Shown: positions 24,050 to 34,552 of the stretch, one piece after another
How the letters are laid out: every line of letters begins with the position of its first letter
How positions within the stretch are numbered: the first letter of the stretch is position 1
Origin: Diphasiastrum complanatum
Lineage: Eukaryota; Streptophyta; Lycopodiopsida; Lycopodiales; Lycopodiaceae
Length of the DNA: 64,000 nucleotides
Assembly: GCA_029204225.1 (NCBI GenBank)
Contig: CM055104.1
Coordinates: 25,309,285 to 25,373,284 of the forward strand
Direction of reading: 5' to 3'
Program-made: the position numbers and the translations under genes
Notes under the pieces: model-generated
Databases searched by the model: none
Seen by the model: the letters and a program-made list of their open reading frames with translations, nothing else
What the model was told of the DNA's origin: nothing

Positions 24050-25618
24050 CTAAGCCTTTAGACCGTCCCTCATGTCTTGAAGGAGTTTTTGTAGCAATTC
24101 ACTCTCTGGTGGATCAACCGTAATAGAAGTATCATGCCCCTTTTCAATTGTACCATGACCATCAAGCTCGCATGTTTCTAACTCTTTCCACCATGTCTGC
24201 CACTCCAGGCCCTCGCAAGGTAAAAGCTTCTTAGTCTTTAACATGCTCCGATCCGCTGCATACTTTGATATAAATGCGACCGCCGCGGTCCTGTTCCGAA
24301 ATACTACCAAATCCTTTACCACAATATTGTACTGCTCACGGGCCTTCCTGGCCAGACCTAACTTGCCGTTTTTAGATGCCTTGAGCACGTCTGCCACTAA
24401 GCCAATGAAGTTGGCGATTGCGAACAGAATCTGGCCGCTGGCAGATACATTGGGCAGGTAAAGGACGCTGGCTACAACGTAAACATAAAGTATGGAACCA
24501 GCAAAGAACAACGCGTACTTGCCATGGGAGACTTGGTATTGCATTTTGCGTTGGAAAAGCTGTTGAATGCTCTCTTCTTCTCCCTTGATTATGTGAAAAG
24601 TATCGGTATCTGTATTGTTCACAACTAAGCAATCCCCGGCAGGTGCTCCTCCAGCCACATTCGCTTGGGAATATGTAAACGGACAAAGCCTCAACCCCAT
24701 CACTGCTACCATCGTCCCAAGCGATCCCAAAGCTATCAATCCAGCAACAAACCTCTCATTACAAGTGATGGCTCTTACCAATACTCCAACCGTGAGCAAT
24801 AACGGTAGCCATCCTAGTAACACTAAGCCTCCTTTGCTAGCTTTCAGCAGTACCCGGGTTTTTACCTGCGTCTCTTTTCTCCTCACCTCCAGTACAAGCA
24901 CTTTCACCTTCCTTCCCGCATCTCTTCCCATCTCCCGCCCAAATTTTGGCCCTTTCACCTCCTCTCCTCCCACTTGCTGCCTCAACACGTCCTTCCATAG
25001 TGACTCATGCTCCTGCACTATATAAGCACCCACTGCATTGCTCACTGGACATTCTGTATTGGACTTCAAACCAATGTAACTCAATCCTTGTTGGCAATCC
25101 AGCTGAACGATATGATAAGCATCTCCGTTTTCACCTAAGGACAACAATTTTGCCAGGGGAGATCCTGTGGCTTGAAACAACACAGATGCCACACTCAAAC
25201 TTCCCGGCCCTATGTGACCAGTCAGGTAAAACCAATTATCATTTAGAGCTGAGTATGACAAGCTCTTAGTGGCCGCAGAAGTCCCGAACGTAGAAATAAA
25301 TCCGATGAGATCAAATTTCTTTTTGATGTTGTCTAAAGCATGACAGTACATGCCTTCCGCTGAAGCTGTAGTGAATTGTTGAGCAACTAAGCAAATCCCA
25401 AGCAACTTAGGACTTAATGATAGGTTGACGCAAGCCCTCCCTCTCACTCGTTCGCATCTCTTTGCAACATCATGCTCCTCGCTGTCCTCAACACCATCTA
25501 CACTTGGATTCTCACGATGCTCCGTTGCTGCTTCAGATTCCCAAACCATCTTATGTCGTTGAGAATTTTGCATTTCCAACGTTGGCCAGATGGATCTCAG
25601 CCAAACAGGCTGTTCCAA
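24050..25618 (-). CDS. Multi-pass membrane protein, unrecognised family
   Basis: A single uninterrupted 522-codon frame, by far the best preserved in the window and richer in GC than its flanks. I recognise no named domain. The N-terminal 260 residues are mixed: an acidic segment (about 28-55) and a moderately hydrophobic soluble-looking region. Then come four likely membrane segments at about 263-282 (GGLVLLGWLPLLLTVGVLVR), 289-308, 368-388 (YALFFAGSILYVYVVASVLY) and 396-412. They are separated by a 55-residue acidic loop. The C-terminal 100 residues are basic then acidic and soluble. The frame needs no intron. The start is the first Met of the frame and could be too far upstream. No transposon features are present, so this is probably a host gene of the endomembrane system or plasma membrane. 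Location and function are unknown. Confidence 0.75.
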   Translation of the reverse strand: MEQPVWLRSIWPTLEMQNSQRHKMVWESEAATEHRENPSVDGVEDSEEHDVAKRCERVRGRACVNLSLSPKLLGICLVAQQFTTASAEGMYCHALDNIKKKFDLIGFISTFGTSAATKSLSYSALNDNWFYLTGHIGPGSLSVASVLFQATGSPLAKLLSLGENGDAYHIVQLDCQQGLSYIGLKSNTECPVSNAVGAYIVQEHESLWKDVLRQQVGGEEVKGPKFGREMGRDAGRKVKVLVLEVRRKETQVKTRVLLKASKGGLVLLGWLPLLLTVGVLVRAITCNERFVAGLIALGSLGTMVAVMGLRLCPFTYSQANVAGGAPAGDCLVVNNTDTDTFHIIKGEEESIQQLFQRKMQYQVSHGKYALFFAGSILYVYVVASVLYLPNVSASGQILFAIANFIGLVADVLKASKNGKLGLARKAREQYNIVVKDLVVFRNRTAAVAFISKYAADRSMLKTKKLLPCEGLEWQTWWKELETCELDGHGTIEKGHDTSITVDPPESELLQKLLQDMRDGLKA

Positions 25619-25699
25619 ATTGTGGGTGATTTCCGAAGCTTTCTCTCACACTCGAAATGCCGGAAAGAAATGCAATTCTTTGCTCCCTAGCCTCTTTCA

Positions 25700-26376
25700 C
25701 TCACGTGTGCTCTTACAGAGGGAAACACGATGAATCAGTCACAGTGATTGCAATAAAGGATTGAGTACCCTAAAGTACGTCACGAAGTAGCTATAGACAG
25801 GAAGATCACCTGAAGGGTCTCAACTGCAAGAACTAAAAGGTATCCCAATGGAGCTCCAGTAATTCCACGAAATGAAGCTCTTTCTCAGCCTCGACAACCA
25901 TCCACTACCACCTGCAAGTTTTGGGACAGATTCCGATAATGCGACTCACGGTTGTAAAGCTAAAAGGAGCCCACGCTAACCATCGTAGGAGTAGGAACCC
26001 AAAGTGGAAATTTGAATGACTGTTGTCTATTGAGTTACTGGGAGCCGACTCAAAGGAGTGGTTATTAATTGCGATCAAATAACCAACGACAACCTACACT
26101 TTTTTCATACTCATATTTACTCATTTATGAACATGTTGTATGATATTACGAGGTTCCCAAAACTTTTTGAATTACTAGTTTAAAAGAATCGTAGGAGCTC
26201 AATGTCTTGAGTCATTACTTTTATCTTCATGGGATGCGGGTATCAGAGTCGCAATCCCATGCATCGCAGTCACATGAGTCTGATTGCGACGTCAATGGCC
26301 AGGACGAGGATGACTCAGCTGGATCCAAAGAGTTGAGAAACAAAGAATAAGAGTGTTTTGTTGGTTTTTTAAGTAA
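25700..26376. other. Upstream region of the membrane-protein gene
   Basis: No coding sequence recognised. By position it should contain the promoter and 5' UTR of the gene at 24050-25618. Confidence 0.4.
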
Positions 26377-26450
26377 ATGTATTAGGGTTAGGGTTACGGT
26401 CTTAGATTAGGGTTTCAGAATAGAAAATAAAGAGAGAGAGAGAGATGAGA
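26377..26450 (-). promoter_or_regulatory. Telo-box-like motif and GA tract
   Basis: ATTAGGGTTAGGGTTA (about 26379-26394; AACCCTAA on the minus strand) and a nearby TTAGGGTTTC resemble plant telo-boxes. They are followed by a GA tract at about 26428-26446. Telo-boxes and GA tracts occur in plant promoters and 5' leaders. Here they lie about 770 bases upstream of the membrane-protein start, on the correct side. The link is inferred. Confidence 0.4.
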
Positions 26451-27270
26451 GGAGCCATGGCGTGTGATGTTGTTATGTGTACCATGCTTTCCAAGCCTAT
26501 GGTGTAGTGTCACATTAATATGACCTTTTCTAATGTTGCCAAATCTCCTGATGGAGCAAGAACGGTAAGAAACGTACCTCAAGCTACGTCAAAGAGGTAC
26601 AATGATTTATATCGTTCCAATCATGCCACCAAAAATTTCTTCTCATTGTCCACAGAAACACACACATTATCAACTAATAAAGCAAAAGAGCTATAATGAA
26701 AGAGAATAAATATCGTGTTGTATTTAGATCTTCTAATGGAACAACCACATTCTGAATGGATGAAAGTTGTTCAAAATCGGATATATGCAAAGAACAACAT
26801 TTTGGTCGGTGGACATTTTCTAATATGCAAAGTTGAAGCAGGACAACAAACCTCATGCATAAAACCATTTTAGAAATTAAGCCTCGTCATGTCAATTAAA
26901 TAGATAAAAGAACAGGCAAAAAAAGGTTTTTGAAAGTGCTCTTGTTATTAACCACTTTTCAACAAACTGAAAGAGTACAAGCATGCCAGATAACACACTT
27001 GTGAAACTCATTGATTGTAATTTACTTGTTTGCCAGTGCTCAGATTGAGCGGAATAGGAAAAATTCAGATATCAAAGCCGCCAGATGCAGGCTCAGTTTT
27101 GTAGTAAACAGAATTATTTCTTGATTATAACAATTGAGAGCTAGGAAAGCCTTTTTAGTTTCTCCTAATAAAGAAAAATTAATAGGTAAAAGAGAAGGAA
27201 AGAACATTACCTTCTTCTTGTCGTTCTTTTCTCTTTTTCCATCACAAGATCAAAGTCAATTTCTAGTTGT
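26451..27270. other. Intergenic, no gene seen
   Basis: No supported frame, RNA gene or repeat boundary. Confidence 0.4.
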
Positions 27271-27274
27271 GGGC

Positions 27275-27530
27275 CTATGTTAGACCTACGTGGTTTGCCA
27301 CGTGGTAAACCCTAAGCTTGCAGGACTTGCCACGTGGTAGACCTATGTGGCTTTCAACATGGTAGCGTGCGACAAGCTTGGCAGATAGTAGATCTATGAC
27401 ATGTCTATGTGGCCTGCTACACAAGCCTATGGTAGTCCTAAGTGGCTTACGACATGAGAAGTACCAATCATACATGGTTTTCCACGTGGCAGGCCTATGT
27501 GGCTTGCCACGTGGTAATTTGCGAGTCTGA
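27275..27530. repeat. Degenerate repeat array rich in G-box palindromes
   Basis: A unit like GACCTATGTGGCTTGCCACG, often followed by TGGTA, recurs about eight times in 250 bases with decay. Four copies keep CCACGTGG, the plant G-box core bound by bZIP/bHLH factors. A similar GACCTACGTGGTTTGCCACG unit opens the array. Confidence 0.7.
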
Positions 27531-27814
27531 CCTCTTTCTCTCTCTATGTTTACCCACAAGCCTAGGAAATATTCTCTGGCTTTTGGAGATCATATAACCT
27601 AATGGACCTCACCCATCTCCTCATTGTATTTTTTGATTTCAGAAGCCACAATCCCCTCATCTCTTGCATTCATCACCTTGACTTGGGGGTGAAGTGGTTA
27701 GGGTTTTTGACTATCCATTTCATGTTGGTTGGGTGGCTTTGCTCCACAGGTGTCCGTTTGGTTGCATGCAATAGGATATAATGAGATCTTCACTCAGCGT
27801 TTGTAATAATGTGA

Positions 27815-27817
<3 letters not shown>

Positions 27818-27861
<44 letters not shown>
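27818..27861. repeat. (AT)n microsatellite
   Basis: About 44 bases of TA dinucleotide. Confidence 0.95.
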
Positions 27862-27865
<4 letters not shown>

Positions 27866-27878
27866 TACATCCACTTTT

Positions 27879-28009
27879 GTATGCATGGGTGAGGGACCCA
27901 TGCATTCTCCTCCTCTCACCCATGCATACACTTTTTTGAACCAAAAATTTAAAAAAAGAGGATGCATGTATGGGGAGAGCATGCGTGGCCCTCCTCCCCA
28001 TACATGCAT
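27879..28009. repeat. Two adjacent perfect inverted repeats
   Basis: GTATGCATGGGTGAG (27879-27893) pairs with its reverse complement at 27915-27929. ATGCATGTATGGGGAG (27962-27977) pairs with 27994-28009. Arms are 15 and 16 bp with loops of 21 and 16 bases. The two hairpins resemble each other and may derive from one sequence. Confidence 0.85.
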
Positions 28010-28029
28010 GCATCTCTCCTTCTCCCTAA

Positions 28030-28200
28030 CCCTCCATCGCGTCCTCTTCCTCCATCCCTCCCTCACCCTCCTACAGACTCTTGCCCTCCACCCTCCATCC
28101 CTCCCTCCCTCCCTCACTCTCCTACGGACTCCTGCCCTCCACCCTCCTTCCCTCCATCACTCCCCCTACCCTCCATCACTCCCCAACCTCACATACCTCT
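28030..28200. repeat. CCCTCCAT-rich minisatellite
   Basis: A pyrimidine-rich tract. A roughly 55-base unit containing CTCCTACRGACTCYTGCCC is present twice, then shorter CCCTCCATCACTCCC units follow. The long Pro/Ser/Leu frames across it are a product of the repeat. Confidence 0.75.
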
Positions 28201-28216
28201 TATCTCTCATGCGCTA

Positions 28217-28672
28217 CTGTTGTAAAGCTACCTTTACAAGCTTTACTTCCGGCGCCATCGGCGCCAGCTATGTCCCCGGCGCCAACAGCGCCCCTGCTGC
28301 TCCCAGCGCCAACGGCACCGGTGCCGCTCCCGACGCCACTGTGACCAGAATCCAGTAGGCGCCAAGTTCCTATGGCTGAAAATCTTTGATCGGTTCTAGC
28401 GGAGTCCAGAGAGCTCAGATCGATGTGCAATCACCTCACACGATCTAGGCATGATTAAAGGAAGCCTGGGGATCAATAAAATCTAGAGAGAGAAAATGAC
28501 TTTCTAGAAAGAGAAAATTCTAGAGAGAGAAAAACGTGCTTTACCAGCTTGGGTAGAGTGCTTGGTATGAGGGGGGGTGGGGTGCCGAATCACACCAATA
28601 CTATAGGGGAGTGCGGGTTGCGACTCAGGGCGAGCTCCAACCAAGTCTCAGCCTCTTTTGCTGGAATGTTGT
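28217..28672. repeat. Dispersed 430-bp repeat, copy 2 (inverted)
   Basis: Reverse complement of 7850-8281, with the same hairpin end (GTTGTAAAGCTACCTTTACA) and the same AATGTTGTCATG end. This copy has more GGCGCC-type units than copy 1. Beyond both ends the two copies share nothing, which marks the element boundaries. Confidence 0.75.
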
Positions 28673-29500
28673 CATGGCTCTCGCCTTGGCATGCTAGCGC
28701 CCTGGAGACTAGGGTCGGTCACACATTGAAATGTAACCTTCTCAGATTTATCAATAAAGTGGGATTTTCCTCAAACTGACTCTGATTACCTTTTGGGTTT
28801 CAGTGTTCGATAAAAGCGCCAGTTATAAGGCTGCTTCCAAATTTTTAAGTTGGCACATAGCTGAGGGTCGTATCCTGGGACGCCAACGATATGTCGTTGA
28901 GACCATTCGGTCCGTGGCGCCAGCGGTATGCTGTCGGGACCATTTGGTCCAGGAACTGGTTGTTTCCATATTTGTCGCGGCTTGTGGTTCTGAGTGTTTC
29001 TTGCATAAACGTGAATGGGTTAAGCTCTTGGGGAACGGGCTCTAACCTGTCGGTTGAGTTGGATGGCTTGCTTGGGTGGAAGTTACCTATTTATGGCTGT
29101 CCAGTTTGGCGTGGCGCCAAGTTGGCTTCCAGCGCTCGTGACGAAGCTTTAGTTGGTTAAGTCTGATGTAAGTCAGACCGCTTGCTTGGATTGGATGTTA
29201 CTCGTTTGTAACGAAGCTTCGAGTTGGTTAAGTTTGATGTATGTCGGGCGGCTTGGTTGGAGAGAAGTCACCCACATCGGGACCCCCGATCTGGCATGGC
29301 GCCAGGTTGGATCTCAATGTTGGTTTTCAGGAACTTCAAGTTGGTTAAGTCTGATCGTTGTTGGCGAGTTGGCTGCTTGTATGTCAAGTGGGTTTGGATG
29401 GCAAGAGTTGAAGGCTGGGAAGCTAAGTCGTGGTTCTCGGCTCCCTTTGGGATGCCTGCGCTACAGCTACTCTCCCTATTTCTCTCTCTCGCAGGATCTT
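28673..29500 (+). other. Possible gypsy LTR/leader with internal repeats
   Basis: No gene. TCAATAAAGTGGGATTTTCC near 28750 resembles a polyadenylation region. AGTTGGTTAAGTCTGATGT-like segments recur near 29150, 29222 and 29340, and GTGGCGCCA-like segments recur near 28915, 29113 and 29297. Its position before a gag fragment suggests LTR plus leader, but no second copy is present to confirm it. Confidence 0.4.
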
Positions 29501-29509
29501 CCTCAATCT

Positions 29510-30000
29510 CTATAGCAAGCGCAGAGGGTTAGTGTTGCTGATGCAGCTTCAACTATGCTTAAAGCCATCAAGGTTGTTTGTTGAAGGTGATGCTCACCAA
29601 AAAAGAATCTTTGTCTCAAAAGATTTCTACTTGAAGATGACTATGATCAATGGGCTTCTAGAGAAGTTGAGGAAGTATCTAGGACTGTTGGGACCCTTAT
29701 TGACAGGCGGAGGGATGATCACCATCAAATATACACTCTACCGCAGAATGAATCTGAGATAAGGTCGAGCGATAGTAGGAAGGATTGGAAATCAAACACC
29801 AAACCTACCAAGAATTATAGCCGCATGAATTGAGGTAGAAGCTGAACCAGCATCAATGGATCCAATGGATCAACCGTACCTGTTGCACCCTTGCAAGCAG
29901 TCCAGAGGGCACCTCGTCTTGAAATGCCCAAATATGATGGATCATCAGATCTTGTCAAGTTCCTCCAGATCTAGAACAAGCAGCGAGATTTATAGCAAGC
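29510..30000 (+). pseudogene. Ty3/gypsy gag 5' fragment
   Basis: The plus strand reads SREVEEVSRTVGTLIDRR and then, near 29920-29960, RLEMPKYDGSSDLVKFLQI, the conserved start of the gypsy capsid region. Frame changes and stops occur at about 29840 and 29970. The rest of gag and pol is absent. Confidence 0.6.
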
Positions 30001-30032
30001 GCACACTGACAGAAAAGTCATAAACTGACTTA

Positions 30033-30107
30033 GGGAGTTGACTACAAATGATATGTCTGGTCTGGCCCTATGTTGACTACAAAGGATATGTCTGGTCTGG
30101 TATAAAT
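30033..30107. repeat. Tandem duplication of a ~36-bp unit
   Basis: GTTGACTACAAATGATATGT and GTTGACTACAAAGGATATGT, each followed by CTGGTCTGG, occur side by side. Confidence 0.8.
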
Positions 30108-30164
30108 CATGACGTACATAAGAGATCCTATTATTAAATGATAAAAATACTCACGTATCTTCTC

Positions 30165-31366
30165 CTTCTATTTGATTGTTTAGGGACATTGGTCCTTCGA
30201 CAATTTGAGACCTGGTTCCATTGGTGAGAGAGCTAACTTGCAATTAACTAGATTATATCTTACTAACATATTGTAGATGTACCTCTATTGAGTAATGTAA
30301 ATCAACTTTCGATTTCTGTCTCTTTGGATTTAAATACCAAGGCAGAAATGAGCTTCTTCCAGATCGGTCATGTCGAATTCAAAAGATAGCATTGTCTTAC
30401 TTTTATCAAATAGATACTGTTGTTGAAAAACAGTGTGTCGTCCACATACAAAGTGATAATGAGAAAAGACTGATACATTGTCTTGAAATAAACATTGGAA
30501 TCTGAAGAGCTTGGTGTGTAATCATGATCAATATGAAAAGTATTGATCCTTTGAAACCATGCCCGAGCAGATTGCTTCAAGCCATAAAGTACTTTATGGA
30601 GTTTACACACATGATTGTGTTTACCTTCGATAATATAACCTTCAAGTTGTACTATGCAAATTTCCTCTTCGATAACTTCATTGAGATATGTTGTTTGTAC
30701 ATCCATTTGATGTATTTCCAAATCTACTGCAACAGCAAATAATAGCAAAAGTCGAATAGAAGAATGCTTAACTACTGGACTGAAAGTCTCAGTATAATCG
30801 GCATTGTGTACATGAGAAAATCCCCTGGCGACAAGTCGAGCTTTTCTTCTATCGATGCTTCCATTTGTCTTGTACTTGATTTTGAAAATCCATTTGTAAT
30901 CAATTACGTTTTTGCTAGTAGGTAATTTGACAATCGTCTATGTTTGGTTTTTGATAAGAGATGCATACTCTTTATCCATGGCTTCTTTCAGAGATTGGAA
31001 TTGGGTCGATTGAGTGTCTCTTCGACAGTCGTCGGCTCATGAACAAGGTAGGCTACAGACTAATCGATATACCTAATAGGTGGTCTGCTAACTCTTGTCA
31101 ATCTTCTGAGTGATCGAGGAAGTTGATCATTTCATCATGCTGTAGTTGCTGAACTGCAACATCATCATCTTTGAATTCACCATTGATATGTTGTTCATTG
31201 AGAGTAGACGAGCTTGGATCTTCGATAGGAATAGTCGACTAAGGAACTGGAAAGTTTCATATGTGGAAGAGTCAGACAAGTCGACTACATTGGCTTTGTC
31301 TTTTTTCTTGAGGTCGATAAACTGATCTTTGATGAAGATGACATCCCGGCTAGTGAATATCCTCAA
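30165..31366 (-). pseudogene. Ty1/copia fragment: integrase end and RT
   Basis: Minus strand. Integrase C-terminal hallmark FTSRDVIFIKDQF at 31330-31360. Reverse transcriptase follows: DYKWIFKIKYKTNGSIDRRK (about 30845-30905), AVAVDLEIHQMDVQTTYLN, LYGLKQSARAWFQRIN (about 30545-30595) and the catalytic LYVDDTLFF near 30430-30460. The RT C-terminus (FDMTDLEEAHFCLGI) reaches about 30310 and readable pol ends near 30165. RNase H, gag, protease and LTRs are absent. Frames are broken between integrase and RT. Confidence 0.8.
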
Positions 31367-31670
31367 CTCAATAACAAGGGTTAACTATCCTTCAAGATAG
31401 TTATGTTTAGTTAAGTAAGAGCATTGTCTATAACTAGGCAAGAGACATCATTTTGTGAATCTTTTGGCTCATTTGCAAGTGAGAGCTTCTAGCTTCCTTG
31501 TGAATGTGAGCCATAGGGATCTCCATTGCTAGGTCTCATGTGCCTTATCCACATGAATCAATGCTCCATTTTCATTGATTGTACTCTTTCTTTCATTGCT
31601 AATGCAATTCCATTGTGATCCTTGCTCTCTATCTCTTTTTCTGCATCTCTCATGCTTTATTTGTGTTTTG
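31367..31670. other. Spacer between copia and gypsy fragments
   Basis: No frame recognised. It may hold the truncated end of one of the two neighbours. Confidence 0.35.
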
Positions 31671-33152
31671 CTAATTGTTGGATCTGATTGTTATTGGGAG
31701 ACATCTATCTAATTCATCTTTTACTAATAAGGAGTACTTTGGATTCAATCTATATTGGCGTTGTCTAACAGGTATTATTCCCCGAATGAGATCTATTCTA
31801 TGTTCGTCCCATTTACCTGATATTCCTATTAAATCATCCATCGACCAAGCAAACACATTTTGGTATTTTTGAAGAAGCAATATATACTCTTCATGTTCTT
31901 GGTCCAATTGGTGTTTATATAGATTCAAAGTCTTACCCTTATTAATTTCTATTTCTACATAATCTGTTTTATCTACCATCCCCTCGGCCAGACTTGCTCT
32001 GGTTCCACCCATAATTTCTCTGGACTCAGATGTTATCAGTATTTCTTCTTCTTCATCATCCTCATAGCATTCTATGAAATTGATCCATGACTCAGTAGGT
32101 CTAGCTAACTGCTCACTCCATCTCAAAAGGTGACCCCCTATTGGACTGGCTGTGAGAATGCCTGGAAAAAATATATGTTTGGTAGACCAATTTATAGTAG
32201 CATTTGCTTGATATAACCATGGTCTTCCAAATAATATCGAATAAGGTGGTGTATCTATTGGGTCTATGACAAGGAAATTCATAACAAACGTCTCTGTCTC
32301 TATAATTACGTTAACACCTCTTAGCTCACCTACTGGTATACATTTAGTCGCGTCTGCTAAATGGATTTCGTGATAAGTGATAGATTGTATCTGGTTCTCT
32401 AATCCTAATTCTTTAACCATTGTTTTCGTTACTAGATTGATACTGGATCCTGAGTCTATTAGTATTCTATCTATAGTCTGATGTCCTATGATCGCACTAA
32501 TCTCTGGAACTCCACAATCTCCTCTATCTACATATTCTACTCTATTACTGTATGCAGGTATACTTAGTGTGACTAACCTCTCCCCTTCCTCAGTCCCTAC
32601 TGACTGAAGCCCTTCTTCCTTCGAAGTATAGCTCAAGGAATATGTAGGTGTCTCACCTTCATACTTATCTTTTTCCCATGATATGGAAATTCTTATATGA
32701 CTTTTTCCTGTCGGTGTCTCCATCTGGTCTCTGAAGGTAATCTCCTTTTTCTTCCAGTGGATTATAACATCAGCCTGATAGAGCCATGGTCGTCCTAATA
32801 ACACTTTATATGACGATTGTCTTGTAGTTTTTAATATTATAAAAACCAAAAGAAACTTATGGTCTCCAAGATAAAATATGACCTGAGATAGTTCTCCTAT
32901 TGGTGATCTTCTAGTTGCATCGGCTAACCTTAAATGTCTTAAAGTGGGTGCTATTCTATGATGAATGCCTAATTCATATGTCGTTTCTTCAGTCATTATA
33001 TTTACACTAGATCCGAAATCTATGGGTACATTATCTAAGATGCAGCCATTAATTACTATTTGAATCTCCGGTTGGCCTTCATCACCATAATTAGCTAATT
33101 CTAAGTTGATTACTGGTAACTTTGCTTTTCTTCTCTTTTTATTTTGCAACAA
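31671..33152 (-). pseudogene. Gypsy pol with two tandem retropepsins and RT start
   Basis: A 493-codon minus-strand frame. Residues about 28-140 form one retropepsin-like domain: active-site region VPIDFGSSVNIMT (Asp45, with Phe where Ser/Thr of the DSG motif belongs) and the C-terminal signature VLLGRPWLYQADV. Residues about 217-330 form a second: RILIDSGSSINLVTK (Asp233) with a canonical DSG, then ILFGRPWLYQANA. An acidic linker (DDEEEE) follows. From about residue 440 the start of reverse transcriptase appears (HRIDLIRGIIPVRQRQYRL). The frame ends there, so the RT catalytic core, RNase H and integrase are missing. Retropepsins normally work as homodimers; the covalent pair here resembles the two-lobed layout of pepsins. 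Confidence 0.85.
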
Positions 33153-33180
33153 TTGCTTAATTTCTTTCTTATAATATTGG

Positions 33181-33450
33181 TTATCGTCTAATAACTGTTA
33201 TATTAGGCATTCTAGAAACAGGGTCTTCTACAATATTATAAGAACGGTTTCTAAGTGGTGATAGATCTCTAGGTATCTCACTACTTATAACTGGACCTGA
33301 GAATGTCACTTTCTTAACTTGTCTAGTCTCTTCGTCTAAAAGCTTCTTAGCTTCTAAACTAATATCAACATCATAATGTTTTCCATTAGACTTATCAAGA
33401 CTTGATTCTTTATTACTAGGAATTTTTACTAACTCTTCTGTGAACTTCAC
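33181..33450 (-). pseudogene. Gypsy gag-protease linker
   Basis: An 89-codon minus-strand block continuing the same element. It is basic and acidic by turns and contains KKVTFSGPVISSEIPRDL and YNIVEDP, matching the end of gypsy copy A (KKPYNIVSDI). Stop codons separate it from Gag and protease. Confidence 0.7.
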
Positions 33451-33453
33451 TTT

Positions 33454-34311
33454 TTATGTCACATTTTTCACAATTTTTGCAATTTTCGCCTTAGCTTTCT
33501 TCTTACCTTTAAGTGTTAAAGAATCTTTACTACTTCTTGTAGTTACTTTATTTATTTTTTTCTCTAAATCTAGCCATTGATGCTCTTGATCTAATAATTC
33601 AGACTCTACTTCTATCCTCTGAACTATCATGTCAATGTTAGTCTTAGATGGCCGAAGGTCATCTTCCCTAGGTGAGTTTACAAACGTTGGTTTAGACCGT
33701 GGTTGTTGTGGCTGAGGACATTCAGCTGTGACATGCCCTTCTCCTTTACAGTTAGCACAGAGCGTCACATATCCTGTTGATCTCCTGGGTTCAGGACAAT
33801 CAGGCGAATAGTGACCCAGGGCTCCGCAATTGTAGCACAAACCCCTTACTCTGGTCGGTGGAGTGGAATCTCGTGTTCCGCCCCTTCGCAATATAGTGTA
33901 CTGTTGACCAGTACATTGTTTCGGTATCATAGTTTTTTGGTTAGTAGGAGTTGCAGTATAAGCTATCTCCTCATGATTATTAATCGGACAGAGAAATAAT
34001 TTCTCTTCTAAATAATTAGTCTGTAAACTGGGACAGTTGGTCTTAGAATGACCTTCCTTCCCACAAGCGGTACACCAAACATTGGCATTAGGCTTCACTT
34101 TCTTTCGCTTGGCTTTAACATCAGATATCTGGACTTTCAAGTCACTCATTTCTCTTGTTAACAGCTCAACACTTTTCCTTATAATGGATCCATCTTTCGG
34201 ATTTCTCCATTCTTTTCTTTCTATCTGAATTCCTATTTTTGGATTTCCTTTAAGAAGATTCTTCTTCTGATGAAAAAGAATAAGATGAATACTCAGAGGA
34301 TTCTTCACCAT
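33454..34311 (-). pseudogene. Gypsy Gag C-terminus with three zinc knuckles
   Basis: Minus strand, 285 codons. A coiled-coil-like stretch (VELLTREMSDLKVQISDV) precedes three CCHC knuckles: WCTACGKEGHSKTNC, CYNCGALGHYSPDC and CANCKGEGHVTAEC. All three keep the Cys2-His-Cys ligands. A Lys-rich tail follows. The knuckles would bind RNA during packaging. It is the nucleocapsid part of the element at 31671-35354 and is the best-preserved of the three family copies in the window. Confidence 0.85.
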
Positions 34312-34501
34312 CCACTAAATCAGATTCTGATTCAGACTCAGTAGATGTTTCAGATTCTTTTGTGCGCTTAAATTTGTGTTTTTTACTACTTTTTCTTTCA
34401 TTTCTCCGTCTGCAAGAAATTCGAGAAGTTTCGTAATTCTCAGCAGAGGCAATGACATCTTCCAAAGAAGTCATCAAACCATGTCGACAATATCGATCCA
34501 T
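34250..34501 (-). pseudogene. Gypsy Gag Ser/Glu-rich hinge
   Basis: The block between capsid and nucleocapsid. It has a basic stretch (ISCRRRNERKSSKKHKFKRT) and then a Ser/Glu-rich stretch (STESESESDLVDGEES). It overlaps the next block in a different frame, so a frameshift separates them. Confidence 0.65.
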
Positions 34502-34552
34502 TTTCTAAGGCAAACCACCCAAGAACCATTCATTTTGCATAGGGAATGGATA

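Noticed and set aside
24243-25690. Plus-strand frames opposite the membrane-protein gene
   Set aside because: Shadows of the minus-strand coding sequence.
26377-26394. Interstitial telomere
   Set aside because: Only about two TTAGGG units are present, and the plant telomere unit is TTTAGGG. A telo-box or chance is more likely.
27885-28358. Proline/serine-rich proteins on the plus strand
   Set aside because: Overlapping frames all produced by the CCCTCC minisatellite, with no domain or conservation.
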